Assembly: GCA_965247705.1 (NCBI GenBank)
Contig: CBDFHV010000084.1
Span: forward strand, 265,399-329,398
Source: CBDFHV01 sp965247705
GTDB lineage: Bacteria > Pseudomonadota > Alphaproteobacteria > Rhodospirillales > CAMCUA01
DNA: 64,000 bases
Direction of reading: 5' to 3'
Made by a program: the position numbers and the translations under genes. Shown one piece after another: positions 24,046-32,066 of the stretch (its first letter is position 1; every line of letters starts with the position of its first letter). The notes below the pieces were generated by a model. The model was not told the DNA's origin. It was given only the letters and a program-made list of their open reading frames with translations, and did not search any database.

Positions 24046-25512
24046 TCAACTCAGGATGTTCGCCCCGAAGTTCCGTGCCGGGTCCACCTCCGGCTCCAGG
24101 CGGCCCAGGGGCCGGGCCATTGGCGGCGGATCGCACGGCAGGAACGTCCCCGACCCCCGTTCGACCTTGAGGTCCCCGTCCTCGACCACCACCCGGCCCC
24201 GGCTGATCACGGTGATCGGCCAGCCGGTGACGGTGCGGCCCTCGTAGGGCGTGTAGCCCACGTCGTCGTGCATGACATCGGCGCTGAGGGTGACTTTCCG
24301 CACGGGATCCCAAAGCGCGATGTCGGCGTCCGACCCCACGGCGATGGCGCCCTTGCGGGGATGCAGCCCATAGAGCTTCGCCGCGTTGGTCGCGGCCAGG
24401 GAAACGAAGCGCTGCAGATCGATCCGCCCCGTGCCCACGCCCTCGGAAAAGAGCAGGGGCAGCCGCGTCTCGAGGCCGGGCACCCCATTGGGGACTTCCT
24501 TGAACGAGGGATTGGGGCCCTTCGCCAACTTGCCCGTGTCGTCGTAGCGAAAGGGTGCGTGATCCGACGAAAAAACCTGGAAGGTGCCGTTCTGGATGCC
24601 CCGCCAGATGGCTTCCTGGGACTGGGCGTCGCGGGGCGGCGGGCTGCAGCACATCATGGCGCCCTCACTGCCCGGCAGGTCCAGGTCCTCGGCGGTGAGG
24701 AACAGATACTGGGGGCAGGTCTCGCCATAGATCCTCAGGCCCGCCGCCTGGGCCTGTCGGATATGGTCGGTGGCCTCGCCGCTGGAGACGTGGACGACCA
24801 GCAGCGGCACGTCCATCAGCCGCGACAGGGAGATGGCCCGGTGGGTGGCCTCGCCCTCGGCGATGCGGGGATGGCTCATGGCGTGGTAGCGGGGTTCCCG
24901 GTGGCCGGCGGCCAGCAGCCGGTCGCTGATCCAGCGGATGGCGTCGTCGTTCTCCGCATGCACCATGACCATGGCGCCTTCCCGACGGGCGACCGACAGA
25001 ATGTCGAGCAATTGGTAGTCGCTGATCTTCATCATCTCGTAGGTCATGTAGACCTTGAACGAGGTGTAGCCGTCCTTGATCAGCGCCGGCAGTTCCTGCC
25101 CCAGGACCTGCTCGGTGGGGTCGGAGACGATCAGGTGGAAGGCATAGTCGATCACCGCCTTGGGCCCCGCCCGTTGGTGGTAGTCCTGGACCACGGCGCG
25201 CAGGGACTGACCCCGGTGCTGGGCGGCGAAGGGGATGATGGTGGTGGTGCCGCCGAAGGCGGCGGAAACCGTGGCGCTATAGAAATCGTCGGCGCACATG
25301 ATGCCGGACCCGGAGACTTGCTCCACGTGGCAGTGGCTGTCAATGCCGCCGGGCAGGACGAGAAGCCCCGAAGCATCGATGATGCGCTCGCCGTCCTCCA
25401 GCTTATCGGCCAGGGCGGCGATGCGCCCGTCCTTGATGCCGACGTCGCAGACCGTGTTGTCCGACGCGGTAGCCACGGTGCCGCCCCGGATAATGAGATC
25501 GAAATCGGTCAT
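24046..25512 (-). CDS. Dihydropyrimidinase/D-hydantoinase
   Basis: A 488-residue cyclic amidohydrolase. Zinc ligands: His60 and His62 in GGIDSHCHVE, the Lys153 to be carboxylated in TSFKVYMTY, His in MVHAENDDAI, His in VVHVSSGEATDH, and Asp in VFSSDHAPF. It opens 5,6-dihydrouracil or 5-substituted hydantoins to N-carbamoyl acids, which the next gene product can hydrolyse. Together they form the hydantoinase route to amino acids or reductive pyrimidine breakdown. The upstream dihydropyrimidine dehydrogenase genes seen in true pyrimidine clusters are absent, so hydantoin use is more likely. Confidence 0.92.
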   Translation of the reverse strand: MTDFDLIIRGGTVATASDNTVCDVGIKDGRIAALADKLEDGERIIDASGLLVLPGGIDSHCHVEQVSGSGIMCADDFYSATVSAAFGGTTTIIPFAAQHRGQSLRAVVQDYHQRAGPKAVIDYAFHLIVSDPTEQVLGQELPALIKDGYTSFKVYMTYEMMKISDYQLLDILSVARREGAMVMVHAENDDAIRWISDRLLAAGHREPRYHAMSHPRIAEGEATHRAISLSRLMDVPLLVVHVSSGEATDHIRQAQAAGLRIYGETCPQYLFLTAEDLDLPGSEGAMMCCSPPPRDAQSQEAIWRGIQNGTFQVFSSDHAPFRYDDTGKLAKGPNPSFKEVPNGVPGLETRLPLLFSEGVGTGRIDLQRFVSLAATNAAKLYGLHPRKGAIAVGSDADIALWDPVRKVTLSADVMHDDVGYTPYEGRTVTGWPITVISRGRVVVEDGDLKVERGSGTFLPCDPPPMARPLGRLEPEVDPARNFGANILS

Positions 25513-25612
25513 GGTGCGGAACCGCCCCCCAAGCTGGCCTCTCCGGTCTTGTCGCAGGTTAAGTCGCGTCCCGTTCCGGAGTCCAGGGCCGGGTCCTATA
25601 CGGTTGTCAAGC

Positions 25613-25864
25613 TCACCGGCGCCCGCGCAGCATGCGCCACAGGTAGGTGATCCCCCACAAGGGCACCACCACGACAGCGCCCACTACCACATAGGTCATG
25701 GCATCGCCCAGGACCGACACACTCCACTCGAAGAGATCCCTCGCCAGGCCGACAAGATCGTTAAGAAGGGTGGTGGGATCCACGTTCAGCCACGTCAGCA
25801 ACAGCCCGACGATCAGCGACGCGATCAGAATCTTGACGATGGTGCCGAAGGTGATGCGGGGCAT
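25613..25864 (-). CDS. Small two-helix membrane protein (DUF6460-like)
   Basis: 83 residues starting MPRITFGTIVKILIASLIVG, with two membrane helices (about residues 9-26 and 52-72), a short periplasmic or cytoplasmic loop of about 25 residues between them and a basic C-terminal tail (RMLRGRR). Small alphaproteobacterial proteins with this two-helix layout are filed under DUF6460; the assignment is from memory of the pattern and is tentative. The function is unknown. It lies just downstream of the split yqaE gene on the same strand. Confidence 0.7.
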   Translation of the reverse strand: MPRITFGTIVKILIASLIVGLLLTWLNVDPTTLLNDLVGLARDLFEWSVSVLGDAMTYVVVGAVVVVPLWGITYLWRMLRGRR

Positions 25865-25998
25865 GGGCCGGGTCCGGGAGCGGGGATCAGTTCCCGGAAA
25901 TCTCGGCGATCTTCTGGTCGGTATTGTACTGACTCAGGGCATAGGCGGCCCAGATCGCCGCCGGCACCCAACCGATCAGGGTGATCTGAAGGATCAAA

Positions 25999-26012
25999 CA
26001 AATAATACCGAC
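25999..26012. repeat. Target-site duplication, left copy
   Basis: CAAATAATACCGAC directly before the left end of the insertion sequence. The identical 14 bases follow the right end at 27427-27440. A single copy gives an uninterrupted yqaE frame, which identifies the pair as a duplication made on insertion. Confidence 0.9.
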
Positions 26013-26047
26013 TGTAGCGCACCCGGTTCCTTGGACACAAGTTTGTC

Positions 26048-26953
26048 TCACGCGGCGGGCCTGATTGAGATCGCGGCGTGCCACGCCTGACGAGCTTGAG
26101 CGGGGCTCAGGCAGCCGTTCTTTTCGACGATCCACTGGGCATTGTAGAGTTCGACGAAGTCGCGGACGGCGTCCCGCAGCTCCGCGATGTTGCGGTAGAT
26201 GCGACCATGGATGATCTGTTCCTTCAGCGTGCGATTGAACCGCTCGGCGACGCCGTTGGTCTGGGGCTCGGCGACGAAGGCGTAGGACGGCTGGATGCCC
26301 CAGAACTTGATCTGGTTGGTGAAGTGGTCCGACAGATACTGGGAGCCGTGATCCATCCGCAAGGCCAGCCCCCGAGCCGCGCCGGCCGCGGTCGAGCCAT
26401 ACAGCCCGGCAAGCCCCATGGAGATCGGCTGCAGGGCGGCGAAGCGGTCGCCGCGCTTGCAGACATGCCAGCCGACACACTCGGCGTTCCAATGCTCGAC
26501 GGCGGTGAAGATCCAGCCCCAGCCGTCGTCCACCGTGAACACCCGAACGCCATCGGTGCCCCACATGAGGTTCGGGGCATGAGTGATGATCTCACCGTCA
26601 TGGGGATTGCCGCCACGGCGGCGGCAGCGATGGGGCGAGAGCAGATTGTTCTCGCGCATCAGGCGGAGCACCCGCTTGCGGGCAACCCGGATGTCGCGAC
26701 AGACCCGAAGCCGAGCCCAGACCTTGCGGTAGCCCTCGCCCTCCCGGGGCGATGCCTCCAGGTCGGCTTCGATCGCCACCAGCAGCGCCTGGTCCGAGAT
26801 CGCGGGCTTCGGTCCCCGACGCTTTGCCGGCGGCTGCTCGGCGTGCTGGCCGGAGGTCACGGCGTAGAACGAGGAGCGGGCCATGCCCCAGGCGGCGCAG
26901 ACCCGCCGCAGGCCGTAGGCCAGACCCGTGCCGGGCGAGGTGGCGGCACTCAT
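26048..26953 (-). CDS. Transposase OrfB, rve integrase core
   Basis: A 301-residue DDE transposase. After an N-terminal HTH_21-like region (residues about 40-100) come the catalytic residues: Asp in WGTDGVRVFTVDDG, Asp in LRMDHGSQYLSDHF and Glu in NGVAERFNRTLKEQ. The integrase core ends near FVELYNAQWIVEKNG. The ATG at 26953 overlaps the OrfA stop (ATGA), so it may be made by coupled re-initiation, perhaps also by frameshifting. It appears intact, so the element may be active. Confidence 0.9.
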   Translation of the reverse strand: MSAATSPGTGLAYGLRRVCAAWGMARSSFYAVTSGQHAEQPPAKRRGPKPAISDQALLVAIEADLEASPREGEGYRKVWARLRVCRDIRVARKRVLRLMRENNLLSPHRCRRRGGNPHDGEIITHAPNLMWGTDGVRVFTVDDGWGWIFTAVEHWNAECVGWHVCKRGDRFAALQPISMGLAGLYGSTAAGAARGLALRMDHGSQYLSDHFTNQIKFWGIQPSYAFVAEPQTNGVAERFNRTLKEQIIHGRIYRNIAELRDAVRDFVELYNAQWIVEKNGCLSPAQARQAWHAAISIRPAA

Positions 26954-27360
26954 CGCCGCGACCTCCGCCGCCCCAAAGGGCCGAAGGTCTCCGTCTTGGC
27001 CTCCAGCAGTTCCACCTGCATGGTCAACTCTCCGATCCGCTTCATGGCGCTATCCAGTTCCGCCTGCACCGGATCGCCCTTGCGTTGCTTGAGCGAGGCG
27101 TCGATCCCGCCGATCGCTTTCTCACGCCACTGCTCGAGCCGGAAGATCTCTACGCCCAACTGGCGCGACAGAAGTTGCACCGGCTCGTCACGCAAAAGCC
27201 GCAGAACGACCTCACGCTTGCGCGCCACCGTCCATCGCTGGCCAAGTCCCAGCGGGCCTGCCGGCAAAGCCTGTCCTGGGGAAAACGTGGACGAGCCAAG
27301 CTCGCCCGCATTTACCACAGGCCCATCAACAGCAACTTTCTTCTCAAAATTATCGGTCAT
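26950..27360 (-). CDS. Transposase OrfA, helix-turn-helix protein
   Basis: 136 residues from the ATG at 27360, which has GGAGG 7 bp upstream (an in-frame GTG at 27381 is less likely). The centre (RWTVARKREVVLRLLRDEPV, then QLLSRQLGVEIFRLEQWREK) is a helix-turn-helix like those of IS3-type OrfA proteins, followed by a likely coiled coil (AELDSAMKRIGELTMQVELL). It would bind the element ends and assist OrfB. Confidence 0.85.
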   Translation of the reverse strand: MTDNFEKKVAVDGPVVNAGELGSSTFSPGQALPAGPLGLGQRWTVARKREVVLRLLRDEPVQLLSRQLGVEIFRLEQWREKAIGGIDASLKQRKGDPVQAELDSAMKRIGELTMQVELLEAKTETFGPLGRRRSRR

Positions 27361-27426
27361 GTTCCGGTCCTCCTTGGACACTTCGATTAAGCCAATTCTG
27401 TGTCCAAGGAAATCGGGTCCGACTCA

Positions 27427-27440
27427 CAAATAATACCGAC
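27427..27440. repeat. Target-site duplication, right copy
   Basis: CAAATAATACCGAC immediately after the right end of the insertion sequence, identical to 25999-26012. Confidence 0.9.
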
Positions 27441-27598
27441 GATGGGACGACCGATGGTGAAGAACAACAGCCAGGGCAAAAGAAGGGCGATCAACAGGCG
27501 CATGACCGACTCTCAGCGGTTTGGAGGTTCAGGCGGCGAGACAATAAGTCCGTTGACGACCCCTGTCATCCCACGGTTCCGTCGGCCGACGGGCGCGA

Positions 27599-28336
27599 TC
27601 AGGGGCCGCTGGCGAATTTGTAGCCGCAGCCGGGAACGGTGATGATCCATCGTGGACGCCGCGCGTCGACCTCGATTTTCTTTCGCAGGCGACTGATGAG
27701 AACGTCGATCATCCGCTCGCCTGGCGCTTCGTCGTTGAGGGCGATAGCGTCCAGGAGGCGATCGCGACTCAGCACCCGATTGGGCGCCCGAGCCAGGGCG
27801 GCGATCAGGTTGAACTCCGCCCGGGTCAACGGGATGTCCCGGCCGTCGGCGCCGGTCAGGCTGTGGGCTTCGAGATCCAGTTGCCATTCTCCGAAGCCAA
27901 TCGCCCGGCGCACGGTCCCGACGGCGGCACCGTCGCCATTGATCGATCGCTTCAGGACGTTGCGCAGCCGCAGCAACAGTTCCTCCGGATCGGCCGGTTT
28001 GGTGATGAAATCGTCGACCCCCATCTCCAGGGCGGACAACCGGTCGCCCCGGCCCTTGCGGGCGGTCAGAACGACAATCGGCACGGACGACCGGGCCCGA
28101 ACCTGACGCGCCAGGGTCAGGCCATCCTCGTCGGGCAGGGTGAGGTCAAGGACGATCAGGTCCACGGAATCGGAGTCCAGGACCGCGAGCATCTCCTGCC
28201 CGCTGGCGCTCAGCGTGGTCTTGAATCCATTGCCGCCCAGATAGGCCCCGAGAAGGGCCTGAACGAAGGGGTCGTCTTCGACGATGAGAACGTGGGGACT
28301 CACGTCGCGGACCCATGTCCGGTGAATTCGGTTCAT
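27599..28336 (-). CDS. OmpR/PhoB-family response regulator
   Basis: 245 residues. The receiver domain (about 14-130) has the acidic pair in VEDDPF, phospho-acceptor Asp64 in VLDLTLPDE, Thr in VVLTARKG and Lys in FITKPADP. The C-terminal winged helix (about 145-240) shows LTRAEFNLIAALARAPNRVLSRDRLL and the DVLISRLRKKIE recognition region, ending GCGYKF. It would act as the DNA-binding output of the histidine kinase/CheY/Hpt genes just upstream on the same strand. The ribosome site is weak. Confidence 0.93.
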   Translation of the reverse strand: MNRIHRTWVRDVSPHVLIVEDDPFVQALLGAYLGGNGFKTTLSASGQEMLAVLDSDSVDLIVLDLTLPDEDGLTLARQVRARSSVPIVVLTARKGRGDRLSALEMGVDDFITKPADPEELLLRLRNVLKRSINGDGAAVGTVRRAIGFGEWQLDLEAHSLTGADGRDIPLTRAEFNLIAALARAPNRVLSRDRLLDAIALNDEAPGERMIDVLISRLRKKIEVDARRPRWIITVPGCGYKFASGP

Positions 28337-28469
28337 CGCGCCAAGGGTGTGTGCACTCTGCTCCGTCGCCGACCGTTCAGGGACCGGACGACAATTGTGA
28401 CGCCTGTTCTTAACATATATTCATACGGCATACATACGTCGTTTGGAGGCGTTTTCTAGCGCCACGGCC

Positions 28470-28835
28470 TCAACCCGTCTCATGGGCCCGGCGAAGATCG
28501 GCGACAAGGGCGGTGATGAGGCGGCACTCCTGAGGCTGTGGCGCTCGCCCCGTCTTGAGAACGGCCTTGCACCGCGCCTCGATATCGACGGCGATATCGC
28601 CCAGATAGGCGAACCCGAACGTTCCGGCCGACCCGCTAAGCGTATGCGCCAGTTCGCCAAGGGAGTGGATGGCGACGATCGCGCCGTCGGCCCCACCGTC
28701 GGCCCCACCGTCGGCCCCACCATCGAGGGGCGCGGAGGCAGCTTCAAACTCGGCGATCCGGGCGTCCAGGGATTCTTCGAACTTGCGGCGCAACGCCGCC
28801 AGACGGGCGGCAAAATTCGGCGGTATGTCAGCCAT
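28470..28835 (-). CDS. Hpt-domain phosphotransfer protein
   Basis: 121 residues. The histidine phosphotransfer motif is seen as ELAHTLSGSAGTFGFAYLG with phospho-acceptor His64, followed by helices typical of Hpt bundles. Residues 39-50 are three GGAD tetrapeptides encoded by a perfect 12-bp tandem repeat, apparently a linker expansion before the Hpt core. The ATG at 28835 overlaps the end of the CheY-like gene by 8 bp. It likely passes phosphate between the CheY-like receiver and the OmpR-type regulator. Confidence 0.9.
   Translation of the reverse strand: MADIPPNFAARLAALRRKFEESLDARIAEFEAASAPLDGGADGGADGGADGAIVAIHSLGELAHTLSGSAGTFGFAYLGDIAVDIEARCKAVLKTGRAPQPQECRLITALVADLRRAHETG
28684..28719. 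repeat. 12-bp tandem repeat inside the Hpt gene (3 copies)
   Basis: Three perfect copies of CCGTCGGCCCCA, in frame, encoding (GGAD)3 on the minus strand. Copy number could change without shifting the frame. Confidence 0.9.
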
Positions 28836-29217
28836 GGAGCGCGTTCCAGATCCGACGCAGAGAATCGGCGAGGGTCATCGGGTCGAAGGGCTTGGCGATG
28901 ACGTCCACGGCGCCCAATTCCTTCATCCGCGCCACCTCGTCGGGCATTGCCTTGGCGGTGACGAACACGACGGCGGTGTCGGCGAGGGGTGGGAATTCGC
29001 GTAGAGCCGCCAGGGTGGCCTGACCGTCCATCGCCGGCATCATCGCGTCGAGGAGTATCAGATCGGGCGCGAAAAACGGCGCCTGTTCGATGGCCGCGCT
29101 TCCGGAGGCACAGGTCAGCACCTCGAACCCGCCCAGGGTTTCGAGCGACAGTCGCATGACTTCCCGGATATCGGGATCGTCCTCGACGACGAGAACGCGG
29201 CTCATGTCCTTGATCAT
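28828..29217 (-). CDS. CheY-like single-domain response regulator
   Basis: 129 residues consisting of a receiver domain only: VEDDPDIREV acidic pocket, phospho-acceptor Asp57 in LILLDAMMP, Thr in VFVTAKAMP and Lys in VIAKPFDP. The ATG at 29217 overlaps the kinase stop (ATGA); a second ATG at 29205 is possible. The frame extends upstream only through antisense of the kinase coupling region. It would take phosphate from the kinase and hand it to the Hpt protein. Confidence 0.92.
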   Translation of the reverse strand: MIKDMSRVLVVEDDPDIREVMRLSLETLGGFEVLTCASGSAAIEQAPFFAPDLILLDAMMPAMDGQATLAALREFPPLADTAVVFVTAKAMPDEVARMKELGAVDVIAKPFDPMTLADSLRRIWNALHG

Positions 29218-31970
29218 GGGGACTCGTCGCTCCATGCCGGGAGGTCCACGTGAAACGTTGTCCCGTGCCCGATTTCGCTTTCGTATCCGATAAGGCCACC
29301 GTGGCGCTCCACGATCACCTTGCAGATGGTCAAACCAAGCCCGGTTCCCGGCACCCGGGTCGAATCGGAGGTCTCGGCCTGGGCGAAGGGTTCGAACAGC
29401 CGGGGACGAAAGGCTTCTGGGATGCCCTCGCCCTTGTCGACCACGCGAACCCGAACCAGGTCCCTCTCGCAGGCGACGGTCAGCGTAACGATTCCGTTCC
29501 CGGGCGAGAACTTGGCGGCGTTGGACAGAAGATTCGTCAGAACCTGGGTCAGGCGGTCGGGGTCGCCACGGACACGGGCGTCCCCACGGCATGTCCGGAC
29601 CTTGAGGGTCACCCCGAACTGTTCCGCGTAGGGGGCGTTGGCTTCCACCGCGCCAAGGATCAGGTCGTTCATGTCCACCCGCTCGAAACGAAAAGTCATC
29701 CGTCCGGAACGGATCTTTTCCATGTCCAGGATGTCGTTGACCAGTTCGATGAGCCGCTTGCTGTTGCGATGGGCCACCTCCACCAGGTTGCGCGCCTGGG
29801 TCGGCAAAGGGCCGCCGACGCCGCCGCCGAGCAATCCCAGGGAACCGCTGATCGCCGTCAGGGGGGTGCGCAGTTCATGACTGACCGTGGAGACGAAGAC
29901 GTTTTTCATATCCTCGATTTTCTTGCGTTCGGTCAGATCTAAGATGGCGACGATCAGGGCCCGCTGATTGTCGAAGGTGATGATGCGCGCCGACATCAAA
30001 GCCCAGAATTCCTCGTCGTCCAGCCGCCGCATGAGGATCTCGCGGCTGACGATCTCGCGCCGTTCCTCCAGCTCGGCGATGATGGCGTCCCGGTCCGCGG
30101 GGTCGGCATAGAGCTTCCGGGCGGAGAGCTTGCCCACCAAGGAGCGGGGGATGCGGAACAGCGCCAGCGTCTGCTCGTTGGAATACAGGAGCGTCCCGTC
30201 CGGAATCCGGCCGATGCTGACGGCGAGGGGAGCCGTCGAGGCGATGGCGCGGAACCGCTCCTCGCTCTCGGCCAGGCGAGCCTGGACTCGATTGCGGTGA
30301 ATTTCGCCGCCGATCCACTGGGCCATGAGGCGAATCAGCGAGTAATCTCCCTCGCTGAACGGCTGGTTGCGCACCGAAGGCGAGGAAAAGTTCAGGGTTC
30401 CGTACCGTTGATCGCCGACCAGGATCGGAGTCCCCAGATAGGCCTCCTGACGAAAGGTCCGGTAGCAAGGGTGATCCCGCAAGAAGGACTGCCCGACGTG
30501 ATCGAATCCTCGCGGCCCGTCGCCGTCGAACACATGGACGCAATAGGTGGTGCCGAGATCGAACGCGGCCCCTGCCCGGGGTGCGTCCGCGGGCCCGTGA
30601 ACGTATTCGATTCGATAGGTCTGCCCCGTGACGCGGCTGACGATGCCCAGCGGCAGACCGAAGATCTCCGAACCCAGGGCCAAGAGCCGCGACACCTTGT
30701 CCTCGAACGCGATGTCGGGGCTGGAGGTGACGGCGTAGAGGCGGCCCATGGCGTCCAAATTGCGCCGCAAGTCTTCCTCCGTTCGTTTGCGGCGGGTCAC
30801 ATCGATACCGGTCAGCACCCAGCCGGAGTCCGGCAGCGGACTGCATCGCAACTCGATGACGGCACCGTTGGGCCGCCGCCGCTCCACGGAGAAGGCGCCT
30901 TCGGCGACCGTCAGATCGCGTAGGCTCGAAAAGATGAGGGCATCGGGGTCACCGGAAGGATTCAACAGTTCCCCCGCTACCGTTTGCGCGCGGAGCACCT
31001 GTTCGTAATCCGGTTTGTTCCTCAGCACCGGTTCGGCAACGCCCAAGAGTGCCGCCATGCGCGCGTTGTGAGCCACAACCCGCAGGTTCGCATCCAGCAT
31101 CAGGAAACCCTGATCCATGTGATGGGACGCCGCCTCGAGGATGGCCGCCTGTTCCGACAAGGCTTCCTGGGCGTCCTTGATCTGGGTGACGTCGGTGCGA
31201 ATGCTCACGCTGCCGCCATCGGCGGTCCGCCGTTCGCGGATCTGCAGCCATCCCCGGCGGCTGTGGATCAATCGCTCGCTGACGTCCTCCGACAGGTTTC
31301 GCTGGTAGTCCAGACGCTCCCGAAGCCACGTTTCCTCCCGTCCCCGGGCGGGCGGGTAGAGACCCCGCTCCAGACCGTAGCGAATGATGTCCTCCACCCG
31401 GGAGCCGGCTACGGCGATCTCGCGCTGTTGGGGATAGAGGTCATGATAGGCGGCGTTGCAGAGAACCATCCGCATGTCGGAATCATAGAGGCTGATGGCG
31501 CTGGGTATGACGTCGAGCAGATCCGCCAGCAGGGTGTTCGCCCGCTTCGCCTCCCGTTCGCTTCGTTCAATCCGGCTTTCGGCCTTGCGCAGCCGGGTGA
31601 TCTCCACCACCGACCCCACGTAGCCGGCAAGGCGATCCCTGGAGTCGATCACGGTGGAGGCGCTGGCGTGGAGCCAGACGACTCGCCCCGTCGGCGACCG
31701 GAAACGATACTCAAGCTCGAACCGGCGACCCGCCTTCACGGCTCGGTTCCAAGCCGCGGAAACGCGGTCGCGGTCGCGGGGGTGGATGGCCTCCACCCAG
31801 CCTTGGCCGGCGGCGGCCTCGGGCGTCATGCCGGCGTAGCGGCACCAATGGCGGTTGACCGCCAGGCAGTTCCCGTCGGGATCGGTGAGGAAAACGCCGA
31901 TGGGGAGCTGGTCGACGACGTCCTCAAGGGAAATGCGTCGGCCGATATCGCGCATCCGTACTCCGCTCAT
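29214..31970 (-). CDS. Multi-PAS/GAF sensor histidine kinase
   Basis: 918 residues without membrane helices, so cytoplasmic sensing is expected. Order: PAS (about 16-128, QLPIGVFLTDPDGNCLAVNR), PAS (150-270, with YDSDMRMVLCNAAYHDLYP), PAS (280-395, MDQGFLMLDANLRVVAHN), GAF (415-565, including TYCVHVFDGDG), PAS (575-690), HisKA with His698 in STVSHELRTPL, and HATPase_c (about 805-915) with an N box (NLLSNAAKFS), DKGEGIP and GTGLGLTICK. It is the first gene of a four-gene phosphorelay operon. The ligand is unknown. Confidence 0.95.
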   Translation of the reverse strand: MSGVRMRDIGRRISLEDVVDQLPIGVFLTDPDGNCLAVNRHWCRYAGMTPEAAAGQGWVEAIHPRDRDRVSAAWNRAVKAGRRFELEYRFRSPTGRVVWLHASASTVIDSRDRLAGYVGSVVEITRLRKAESRIERSEREAKRANTLLADLLDVIPSAISLYDSDMRMVLCNAAYHDLYPQQREIAVAGSRVEDIIRYGLERGLYPPARGREETWLRERLDYQRNLSEDVSERLIHSRRGWLQIRERRTADGGSVSIRTDVTQIKDAQEALSEQAAILEAASHHMDQGFLMLDANLRVVAHNARMAALLGVAEPVLRNKPDYEQVLRAQTVAGELLNPSGDPDALIFSSLRDLTVAEGAFSVERRRPNGAVIELRCSPLPDSGWVLTGIDVTRRKRTEEDLRRNLDAMGRLYAVTSSPDIAFEDKVSRLLALGSEIFGLPLGIVSRVTGQTYRIEYVHGPADAPRAGAAFDLGTTYCVHVFDGDGPRGFDHVGQSFLRDHPCYRTFRQEAYLGTPILVGDQRYGTLNFSSPSVRNQPFSEGDYSLIRLMAQWIGGEIHRNRVQARLAESEERFRAIASTAPLAVSIGRIPDGTLLYSNEQTLALFRIPRSLVGKLSARKLYADPADRDAIIAELEERREIVSREILMRRLDDEEFWALMSARIITFDNQRALIVAILDLTERKKIEDMKNVFVSTVSHELRTPLTAISGSLGLLGGGVGGPLPTQARNLVEVAHRNSKRLIELVNDILDMEKIRSGRMTFRFERVDMNDLILGAVEANAPYAEQFGVTLKVRTCRGDARVRGDPDRLTQVLTNLLSNAAKFSPGNGIVTLTVACERDLVRVRVVDKGEGIPEAFRPRLFEPFAQAETSDSTRVPGTGLGLTICKVIVERHGGLIGYESEIGHGTTFHVDLPAWSDESP

Positions 31971-32066
31971 ACCAAGGGCTTGGCGGCCCGTTTGACCACG
32001 ATCCTATCATCGAACCTTTCATCGAGTTACCCGAACGGCGTGGTTCAGACCACCCGTAATTGACGG

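Larger units (their letters stand above)
26013..27426 (-). mobile_element. IS3/IS481-like insertion sequence (1414 bp), complete
   Basis: The left end is TGTAGCGCACCCGGTTCCTT; the right end, read inward, is TGAGTCGGACCCGATTTCCT. Both continue into TGGACAC, giving imperfect 26/27-bp terminal inverted repeats with TG...CA ends. Two overlapping genes encode an HTH protein and a DDE integrase-core transposase. It is flanked by a 14-bp duplication, longer than the 3-5 bp usual for IS3 elements. It interrupts a yqaE-type gene and reads in the same direction. Confidence 0.92.
25887..27503 (-). pseudogene. Pmp3/YqaE-family small membrane protein gene, split by an insertion sequence
   Basis: The first half (ATG at 27503 to 27427) encodes MRLLIALLLPWLLFFTIGRP and IVGIIC; the second half (26012-25887) continues with LILQITLIGWVPAAIWAAYA and ends LSQYNTDQKIAEISGN. 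Removing the 1414-bp insertion and one copy of a 14-bp duplication restores a complete Pmp3/YqaE frame of about 60 residues with both hydrophobic helices. These proteins affect membrane potential and stress tolerance. As it stands, translation from the original start enters the element and stops after about a dozen foreign residues, so the gene is presumably inactive. Confidence 0.92.

Noticed and set aside
25887..26564. A single 225-residue protein spanning IS and flanking DNA
   Set aside because: This frame is a chance fusion of out-of-frame transposase sequence with the 3' half of the split yqaE gene.
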